Source of the DNA: Megaleporinus macrocephalus
Taxonomy: Eukaryota; Chordata; Actinopteri; Characiformes; Anostomidae
Direction of reading: 5' to 3'
DNA: 64,000 nucleotides
NCBI GenBank assembly: GCA_021613375.1
Contig: CM038714.1
Location: 40,258,623 to 40,322,622, forward strand
Position numbers and translations under genes: made by a program. Numbering within the stretch: position 1 is the stretch's first letter; each line of letters opens with the position of its first letter. Below, piece by piece: positions 60,101 through 64,000 of this stretch. The notes beneath the pieces are model-generated. The model searched no databases. It was not told where the DNA came from and was given only the letters and a program-made list of their open reading frames with translations.

Positions 60101-62671
60101 TGTTTGTATATTTTCTCTATCTTTCTGAAAGATGAAAGAAATGAAAGAAAAATGAATGAAAGAAATGAAAGAAATAGCGATGTCTATATGAATACTGCCA
60201 CTAGTCACTACAACTTCTGTCATTTTTGTTATCCTGGGTGAATTGAAAACCCTAGGCATTCTTTGTTGACAATACATTTAAGATTTTGATGACGTGTTTT
60301 AGTTATACCCTACACATATGGATATAGTGTATTGCCAAGTACCTGGCGATTTGATACAGGGGTTGCCATTATGAAATACTGCGATACTGTAAGCACGGAA
60401 ATATTTTATGAAATCTAATTATAGAAAAACTTTCCTACTATTAAAAAATCAGACCACCATATACACAGTTTTGCTAATGCTAACCATGTCTAAAGACAAC
60501 AAAACTGCTAGCAGTCAGAGATTTGAACACAACACAAAATGAACAACTGTCTTCCACCAATCTCTACATCAACAAGCTACTAATTAAAATTTGATATGTT
60601 TTTGAGAATCGATACATCACAAAATATAATATCGCTCTATAAAACACTGACAATTGCTGACAATTGTTTGATAGCCAAAACACTTCTGAGTTAGTTCACA
60701 ACCCCAATGGACCCCTCTTACCCTATTCCTGCCAAAAAGAATTGCCCTCGCCCACTACCACTCAAAATCTGGTGCCCAGGCCACATCCTCAATGTCTATA
60801 TCAGACATTCAGGCAAAACATTTTTAAAATTGCAAGATAAAACATTATTAATTACAAAGTCTTATCTGAATAACTGATTAAGTTAAGACAGGTTACTAAT
60901 GCCCATATACTTAAATAACCACACCCATCCCTAATTAGAGCACAGCATATCTTCTTACAGCAGATTTAACTACTGCTTCGCTTGTTAGGACTGTACTCTT
61001 TCTCACAGGCCTTCGGGCTGGATTTTATAACATTTTTCATAACCGTTTTCCAAACCATCGGATACATCAGTTCTCGAAAGAAACTTTGGATAAATCCTTA
61101 TGGAAAGTGCTGTATTTCATAACGCTCCAAAATGTGAAGTGAAACTTGAGCTGATGGAGAAAACAGGCTGTATTTAAAACCTACGTCATTCATAGCAAAT
61201 GACAAAGGATGATAAATCTCAAATGATCACATCGTGAAAAACCATGTGAAGCAATTCACGCTCGGATATTACATTTTTCCTACTGTGCTAGATGTTCTGA
61301 CTGGCTTTCATTCAGTCTGTTCAGAAAACTTCCAACAAAACAAACAACATTTACTAACATTTCCATGAATGCCACCCCAGAATATGGATGTAAAATTAGG
61401 TGAACTCTGATGAAACTGAAGGAGACAAAGCAGCTTGGCAGACTGTAAACATTAATTAAATGCTCGTGCACTTGGAAGGTTCAATGACAGGCTAGGTATA
61501 AAACCTAAAATTCCTTAGAAACGAGCAGCATCCAGCTCAAACTGGGCACAGTTTCAGTAAACCAAAACGGCAGCCCGCCTGCCACACACGTTGCCTGCTA
61601 AATGAACCCAAACAAAACACGGTCTGCGCTCCAAAGAGGGAACCACATCAAGGCGGCTTAAATAGCATGTATGCTGCCACACTTGTTCAGGACCAAAGCC
61701 AGTAGATTCTGTGGGAGCCAATTCAGTTCGGAGGAACTGTGATTCACTATTTTAGATCAGACAAAACAGACTTATGTAATGAAAACATGCATCGATCCAC
61801 TTCTTGCAGCCACACTGGCTCACTTCCAAAGTGAGCCTAAAGCCAACTCCAAAATAAGCCCTAAGGAAGCCAGTCAGAGCTGTTCCTCAAGGTCTCATAT
61901 GCACGGTTGCCAGATTTCACCACAAAAAGTATTTGGTAAACAATGCAATGTAATACATTCATATTTTCAAAACAACACATTCTAGTGATGTAATAGTAAT
62001 ATGTTATGATGACTAGACTTAGTAATGCTGGGCAATATGGTAAAAATATAATTTAATCCAAGAGGTTTCTGGTAAATAACTTTTGAAGAATTGATGCACA
62101 ACATTCCCCCCTATTTATGAATATATATATATGTATGTAGAAATACTGGATCAACATAATACCAACAATGAATTTAGAAGAGCATCAGTATGTCATCTAC
62201 TTCAAACAGACTATATAGACTTTAACTATTCCTACATAACTACACTAAGTTGCTGCCTCACCTGTAATATAGAAGCTCCATCTCCAGCTGCTGTATGTGT
62301 CTTTGCAGGGTGGGTATCTGGCTGGCTTTGGCCTCCAGCTCCTTCACCTTCGCCAGACCACTGAACAGAGCCTGCCTGGCCTCCTCAACCTTTTTCCTCA
62401 TCTCCATATGCTCCTTCTTTAGGGTCCGGTTACACTCCTCAAGCACCACTGCCGCTTCCCGGGACCCCCTCAGCTCCTGTTCCAACTTCTTCTGTTTCAG
62501 CAGCAGGGCCTCCTCGACCTGCCCGACCTGAGCCAGCTCCATCTCACGCAGGAAGCCCTGGACGCTCTTCAGGTTCCCCTGGCACTTGGCCTTCTGAGCT
62601 GCTCGTTTATGGTGGGCAATAAAGCAGCTGCTGTCTGGCCTGTGTTTTGCGTGGCTTTTCCAGAGTCCAAC
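26987..62671 (-). CDS. efcc1: EF-hand and coiled-coil domain-containing protein 1, seven 3' exons (5' end outside window)
   Basis: Minus-strand exons in transcript order: 62671-62262, 34461-34322, 33766-33631, 31812-31647, 29197-29039, 28049-27980 and 27123-26987. Together they give 1218 nt, or 405 residues plus stop, with every phase fitting (0, 2, 1, 2, 0, 0, 1). Anchors to human EFCC1 are VGLWKS at the start of the first exon here, [51 protein letters not shown] and the end LTNSLLISC. The sequence is mostly heptad-rich, Leu/Glu-rich coiled coil. The EF-hand part lies in the upstream exon beyond 64000. Human EFCC1 has no well-established role. The gene is convergent with map1lc3a. One intron is 27.8 kb. 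Identity is secure; splice sites are GT-AG, with one weak donor. Confidence 0.93.
27485..27866 (-). mobile_element. Tc1/mariner-type miniature element
   Basis: The left part (CACTTGGCCATCACAGCTAT, ATTGCAAAATCATGGGCATT) resembles the reverse complement of the 3' end of a fish Tc1-like element. The right part (AATGGGTGTGGCTGAAACAC, then GAGGGGTGTCCACACACCTT) resembles its other end. The transposase region between the ends is gone. It lies in the last efcc1 intron. Confidence 0.55.
27980..28049 (-). CDS. efcc1: efcc1 coding exon (sixth of seven in the window)
   Basis: 70 nt coding [20 protein letters not shown] plus PQH and one base. The acceptor is GTATTTTCAG and the donor GTAAGA. The human counterpart reads [17 protein letters not shown]. 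Confidence 0.95.
28835..28965. repeat. Palindromic-type fish repeat, copy 5 (end fragment)
   Basis: CGCACCAGCGCGATACAAAC followed by a CACCACCACCATCACCACCA stretch and TGGCTGATCAGTG. It is a short, internally expanded piece of the family seen at 3.4, 9.2, 13.3 and 16.8 kb. Confidence 0.55.
29039..29197 (-). CDS. efcc1: efcc1 coding exon (fifth of seven in the window)
   Basis: 159 nt, phase 0 on both sides. It encodes [20 protein letters not shown], then [20 protein letters not shown] and [13 protein letters not shown], all heptad coiled coil and the most conserved stretch compared with human EFCC1. The donor is GTAAGT. Confidence 0.97.
29555..30290 (+). mobile_element. Decayed non-LTR retrotransposon (reverse transcriptase 3' half)
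   Basis: With frameshifts the plus strand gives [20 protein letters not shown] near 29595, then [19 protein letters not shown] near 29795, where the catalytic YxDD-type box is altered. [15 protein letters not shown] follows near 29935, then GRGRPAT and [10 protein letters not shown] near 30150-30260. These are in the order found in LINE reverse transcriptases and their carboxy ends. The clade is uncertain. It lies in an efcc1 intron, antisense to the gene. Confidence 0.75.
31080..31600 (+). mobile_element. Tc1/mariner transposase relic (DDE region)
   Basis: The plus strand reads, with stops and shifts, VLWSD-like at 31083, [12 protein letters not shown] at 31146, then [14 protein letters not shown] near 31300 and EHLWDIL near 31410. 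These are typical blocks of the fish Tc1-type transposase DDE domain. Multiple stop codons show it is dead. It ends about 50 nt from the donor of an efcc1 exon. Confidence 0.75.
31647..31812 (-). CDS. efcc1: efcc1 coding exon (fourth of seven in the window)
   Basis: 166 nt coding [20 protein letters not shown], then [20 protein letters not shown] and [15 protein letters not shown]. The first base completes an Arg codon. The donor is GTACAC, the acceptor TTTCTGTGCTCAG. Confidence 0.95.
32045..32262. mobile_element. Rearranged Tc1-type fragment
   Basis: It contains TGTTCTCTGGAGTGATGAAA (32089), ATTGCATTCAGCCACAAGAG (32184) and AGAGAAGCTGTTATTGTAG. These Tc1-like phrases also appear at 31080 and 63946, but here in mixed orientation. 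Confidence 0.5.
32838..33420 (-). mobile_element. Antisense LINE reverse transcriptase fragment
   Basis: The minus strand from about 33395 down reads [16 protein letters not shown], then [12 protein letters not shown] and further LINE reverse-transcriptase carboxy blocks. The left end carries TCATTTCTGACTCCTGGCGA (32850). It is of the same broad type as the fragment at 29.6-30.3 kb but in the opposite orientation. Confidence 0.65.
33631..33766 (-). CDS. efcc1: efcc1 coding exon (third of seven in the window)
   Basis: 136 nt coding [20 protein letters not shown], then [20 protein letters not shown] and CCGDR. The acidic DEEE stretch matches human EFCC1. The acceptor is GTCTTTGTTCAG and the donor GTACAG. 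Confidence 0.97.
34322..34461 (-). CDS. efcc1: efcc1 coding exon (second of seven in the window)
   Basis: 140 nt coding [20 protein letters not shown], then [20 protein letters not shown] and ENTHDN. The sequence is poorly conserved with human, where this part is a linker. The acceptor is TTTTTTTGTAG. The donor GTTGGT is weak, but it is the only one that keeps the frame into the next exon. Confidence 0.88.
34462..38577. other. efcc1 27.8-kb intron, left part
   Basis: AT-rich, no exon or RNA gene seen. It contains a 24-bp inverted repeat pair (35603-35626 with 35818-35841), listed separately. The frames at 36483-36850 and 37405-37587 have no motif and look like chance. Confidence 0.55.
35603..35841. 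repeat. Inverted-repeat element (239 bp, 24-bp arms)
   Basis: The arm at 35603-35626 (CATCCTCTACAGAGAGCACA inside) matches the reverse complement of 35818-35841 (GTGCTTTCTGTAGAGGATGC inside) at 22 of 24 positions. A similar half, CTGTAGAGGATAC, is at 3850. It is likely a small inverted-repeat element; no target duplication was clear. Confidence 0.6.
38578..38966. mobile_element. hAT miniature element, 373 bp, with target duplication
   Basis: The element occupies 38586-38958. It starts TAGTGTTGCACCGATACCG and ends TATCGGTATCCCTA, with many subterminal copies of GGTATCG and ATCGGTAT. It is flanked by GTCTTAAC at 38578-38585 and 38959-38966. No coding sequence. It fits a non-autonomous hAT. Confidence 0.92.
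38967..42640. other. efcc1 intron, no gene content seen
   Basis: AT-rich. Open frames near 40949-41290 overlap on both strands and show no family features. A possible hAT-type start (GGCCTGGGCGATAGG) lies at 42165 without a matching end. Confidence 0.5.
42650..42920 (+). repeat. Degenerate minisatellite, block 1
   Basis: Diverged units close to GGCAGTAACACTATAATGAG followed by TTACTTTTA recur about every 35-40 nt, with copies near 42718, 42778, 42816 and 42884. Confidence 0.7.
44105..44460 (+). repeat. Degenerate minisatellite, block 2 (same family)
   Basis: The same phrase (GGCAGTAACACT, TGTAATGAGTTA) recurs near 44200, 44236, 44296 and 44333. It is separated from block 1 by about 1.2 kb of non-repeat DNA. 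Confidence 0.7.
45955..46120 (+). repeat. Dispersed repeat family A, copy 2
   Basis: CCAATAGAAATGCCCCAAAA, TCTGGTTCTATTGCCTTACA and TTTGGCCTCTCC follow the same order as in the copies at 24.3 and 59.6 kb. The copy ends with TTGGACAGCAATAATATG. Confidence 0.75.
46194..46611 (+). pseudogene. Broken fragment of a SWIM/YqaJ-type multi-copy protein gene
   Basis: An open piece beginning [12 protein letters not shown] includes [18 protein letters not shown] and [15 protein letters not shown] and stops after EVTYGDI. In a shifted frame it continues [13 protein letters not shown], then [18 protein letters not shown] and SHSAWV. MKNYK-EAY followed by a short stretch and a PW/AWV motif is the start region of fish multi-copy proteins with a SWIM zinc finger and YqaJ-like domain, from memory. 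The same segment lies inside the hAT element at 25.9-26.6 kb. It is dead because of the frameshift. Confidence 0.5.
46640..46957 (-). pseudogene. THAP-domain fragment, damaged
   Basis: The minus-strand frame of 105 aa starts [19 protein letters not shown] and includes [14 protein letters not shown] and YVCSYH. THAP zinc fingers read C-x(2-4)-C, then a W and P, then C-x2-H. Here the first Cys and the C-x2-H pair are present, but the second Cys position is Ser. The frame ends without downstream domains. It is likely a transposon-derived or multi-copy THAP gene relic. It is convergent with the SWIM-type fragment on its left. Confidence 0.6.
46958..52099. other. efcc1 intron, no gene content seen
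   Basis: 5 kb of AT-rich sequence without a convincing exon. A patch at 50680-50830 (CCGAGGGAGCTTTTAGAGGC, CGGTTCCTATCACCACCTCT) resembles pieces at 21.7 and 54.8 kb and is probably a dispersed repeat. The frame at 51183-51449 (minus) has no motif. Confidence 0.5.
52100..52498. mobile_element. hAT miniature element, 383 bp, with target duplication
   Basis: The element occupies 52108-52490. It starts TAAGGCTGTGTATTGGCAAG and ends CGATATTTACCCCTA, flanked by GTTAACAC at 52100-52107 and 52491-52498. The inside has CGATAC and TATCG repeats. The body resembles the decayed copies at 57.8-58.3 and 60.3-60.7 kb. Confidence 0.92.
52985..53170. repeat. Interspersed repeat with CCTTAACCTAACCCT stretch
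   Basis: CTTACCTTAACCTTAACCTA at 53030 is followed by GGTCCCCACAACACAAGC. This pairing is common in fish interspersed repeats, so I do not read it as telomeric DNA. Confidence 0.5.
54987..55135. mobile_element. Miniature inverted-repeat element, 149 bp
   Basis: It starts CCTGCTAAAAAAATAAAACA (54988) and ends GGGTTTTTTCAGCAGGG (55119-55135), a recognisable inverted repeat. The inside has GACCATGCTGGGGGTG and CATGCTGGTCTGTGCTGG. TA lies on both sides, as for TA-targeting elements. Confidence 0.75.
55140..57770. other. efcc1 intron, no gene content seen
   Basis: The 152-aa frame at 55486-55944 is the longest in the window but has no recognised motif, and no splice or promoter context ties it to a gene. 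I treat it as chance. Confidence 0.5.
57774..58359. repeat. Duplicated block copy 1, flanked by 39-bp direct repeats
   Basis: The block 57810-58323 matches 60262-60743. It is bracketed by a perfect 39-bp direct repeat at 57774-57812 and 58321-58359 (including TTTCAAATATCCCAACATAT). The content is a decayed hAT-type element related to 52.1 kb (GTGTATTGCCAAG, GAGAATCGATACATCACAAA). This copy keeps about 36 nt around 58018-58053 that copy 2 has lost. Confidence 0.9.
59460..59775 (+). repeat. Dispersed repeat family A, copy 3
   Basis: CCATTGGACCAAAAGAAATG, GGTCCATTGATTTACATTAA, TCTGGCCTCTCCTGTAAAGA and GGCAGCGACGATATA follow the family order. The frames of 64 and 84 aa here are not genes. Confidence 0.75.
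60127..60180. repeat. GAAA/GAAATGAAA simple repeat
   Basis: Short imperfect run of AAATGAAAG units. Confidence 0.85.
60262..60743. repeat. Duplicated block copy 2
   Basis: Nearly identical to 57810-58323. It keeps ACCTGGCGATTTGATACAGG near 60340, which copy 1 lacks, and has lost a segment that copy 1 keeps. It has no 39-bp flanking repeats. Confidence 0.9.
60745..62261. other. efcc1 intron, right end
   Basis: No gene or RNA recognised. GCTGGGCAATATGGTAAAAA at 62026 resembles a hAT-type start but has no partner end. Confidence 0.5.
62262..62671 (-). CDS. efcc1: efcc1 coding exon (first of seven in the window)
   Basis: 410 nt, phase 0 start after an ATTTTAG acceptor. It begins [20 protein letters not shown], runs as a Glu/Lys/Leu-rich coiled coil ([40 protein letters not shown]) and ends [11 protein letters not shown] with the Arg codon split. 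Human EFCC1 has LQVGLWKS and ELQRYR at the matching ends. The donor is GTGAGG. The upstream exon is beyond the right edge. Confidence 0.95.
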
Positions 62672-63160
62672 CTAAAATATGCAGCATGATATTAATGGTA
62701 ATAATGACTTAGATTATAATATTTATATTAGAATAATTATAAGATTGCTGATACATAAATCAATAAAGAAATGGCCGTATTGATACAAGGCAAGTCTTTA
62801 CGAATGAATCCGATATTCCATTACATTTAGAATTTAAGACCACGTCTTACACTCTAATAGAGAAACAACTGTAAGATGGACTAGCTGCTCTAAGCTGACT
62901 TTGGGTTGAATCTTTTCTCATCTTCTGCAGCAAATGCAGTGCTTAAGGAAAATACTTTAGCAACAAAATAATACTTACAATGTATATGACCAGATAAAGA
63001 CAAACCACCTTTACATCAACCTTTGCCAATTTTTTGTCATTGCTTGACAGTAAAGTATTAGAAATCATCAGTACAGACTTGAGTTCAATAGTAATATAAA
63101 TATAAGCTTAACAGCATAACAACATAGTTAAATATATCATCACATCTTTTGTTCTGGTCC

Positions 63161-63745
63161 TCTGGGACAGTGTGTTGAGTATTACAGGATACTTTTTTAG
63201 ACATTATGAGACTGTCTGCAGAGTATGGTGGGACAGTGGGTTTATGGGACAGTATTTTGGGTATTATAGGTAACATGTTAGGTACTATAAGTGTTTTTGG
63301 TACTATGGGACAACATATATGGTATATTGGGACACTGTAGGTATGTTTGGTGTGTTGGGTAATATGGGACAGTGTGTTAGGTATTATTGGGCCATGCATT
63401 GGGAATTGAAATATGAGACAACATGCTATATGGTATTATGGGACACTGTAAGGTTTTTCAGGTGAGGTTACGTATTGTGGGACAATGTGCTGAGTACTAT
63501 GGGACACTGTGTTGAGTATTATGGGATACTTTGTTAGGCATTAAGGGGCAGTATGTTGAGTATTTTGGGACAGCATGTTATTGTTAGTGACAGCATGACA
63601 GTGTTATGTGACAGTGTTTTGATGGTTATTTTGGGACAGAACAGTATGTGGTATTACCAGAAAAAGCCGGGTTTTACGCGACATCTGTTTTGGTATAAGA
63701 CAGTGTGTTAGGTATTAAGTGTGTTGGGTATAATGAGACATGCAT
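63161..63745 (+). repeat. Degenerate ~22-bp minisatellite
   Basis: Units near TATTATGGGACAGTGTGTTG recur more than 20 times with drift (clear ones near 63365, 63495, 63515, 63560). It lies in the efcc1 intron upstream of the 62.6-kb exon. The 104-aa minus frame here reads the repeat and is not a gene. Confidence 0.85.
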
Positions 63746-63945
63746 GCGTCTTGCCATATGCTTTTGTATGTTTATTAACCGGTCCATTTGAAACTGGAAG
63801 GAATAAAACTGTAAAACTCATAAATAATAAAATAAAACTCATAGACTGTCCCATAAAACCTCAACCCAGCATATCAGTCCCCTTCCTTTGTCTGTTACAC
63901 CCTCTACTGGGAACACTTTCCAGCAAGTATTGGAACATTGCTGAG

Positions 63946-64000
63946 AGGATTTAATTGCATTCAGCCACAAAAGCATTGGTGAGATCAGGTACTGGATGTT
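63946..64000 (-). mobile_element. Tc1-type fragment at window edge
   Basis: ATTGCATTCAGCCACAAAAG followed by GATCAGGTACTGG is the reverse complement of a Tc1-type transposase-region phrase also seen near 32184. The element continues past the edge. Confidence 0.5.

Noticed and set aside
62258..62531. Plus-strand 78-aa frame
   Set aside because: Shadow of the efcc1 minus-strand exon.

Overview
This is an animal nuclear genome window, almost certainly from a ray-finned fish. The three genes are split by introns and match vertebrate orthologues in length and exon phase. The rest is AT-rich DNA full of decayed fish-type repeats: hAT miniature elements, Tc1/mariner pieces, L2-like and other LINE ends, a tRNA-type SINE and minisatellites. 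The repeat flavour suggests an otophysan such as a characin or catfish relative; that is inference from memory of repeat families, not a search. Nothing bacterial, viral or operon-like is present.

Layout. 1-8200: gene-poor left flank with a 65-bp satellite (1-692), a possible 2.4-kb DNA transposon with inverted ends (2709-5098), an L2-like LINE 3' end (6680-7435), and one speculative minus-strand mini-exon (2400-2440). 8201-12299: dynlrb1 (+), four coding exons, 96 aa, complete, with an apparent GC-AG first intron directly after the ATG. 12300-14017: intergenic, with a palindromic repeat element and a (TA)n tract. 14018-22656: map1lc3a (+), four coding exons, 121 aa, complete, long 3' UTR. 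22660-26986: intergenic, including a 751-bp hAT element with an 8-bp target duplication. 26987-62671: efcc1 (-), seven coding exons for the last 405 residues; the first exon (EF-hand part) lies beyond the right edge. One efcc1 intron is 27.8 kb (34462-62261) and fills most of the right half. It holds two more hAT elements with exact target duplications, a THAP/SWIM-type gene relic, a local 0.5-kb duplication with 39-bp flanking direct repeats, and several minisatellites.

Gene relations. dynlrb1 and map1lc3a lie head to tail about 2 kb apart, as their orthologues are neighbours on human 20q11. efcc1 is convergent with them; its human orthologue is on chromosome 3q21, so this neighbour differs from the human arrangement. 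The products act separately: a dynein light chain, an autophagosome ubiquitin-like protein, and an EF-hand/coiled-coil protein of little-known role.

I do not see a new biological system. The items most worth a second look are the GC/GT overlapping donor of dynlrb1, the hAT element that seems to carry a captured gene fragment, the convergent THAP/SWIM relic, and the duplicated block at 57.8 and 60.3 kb.
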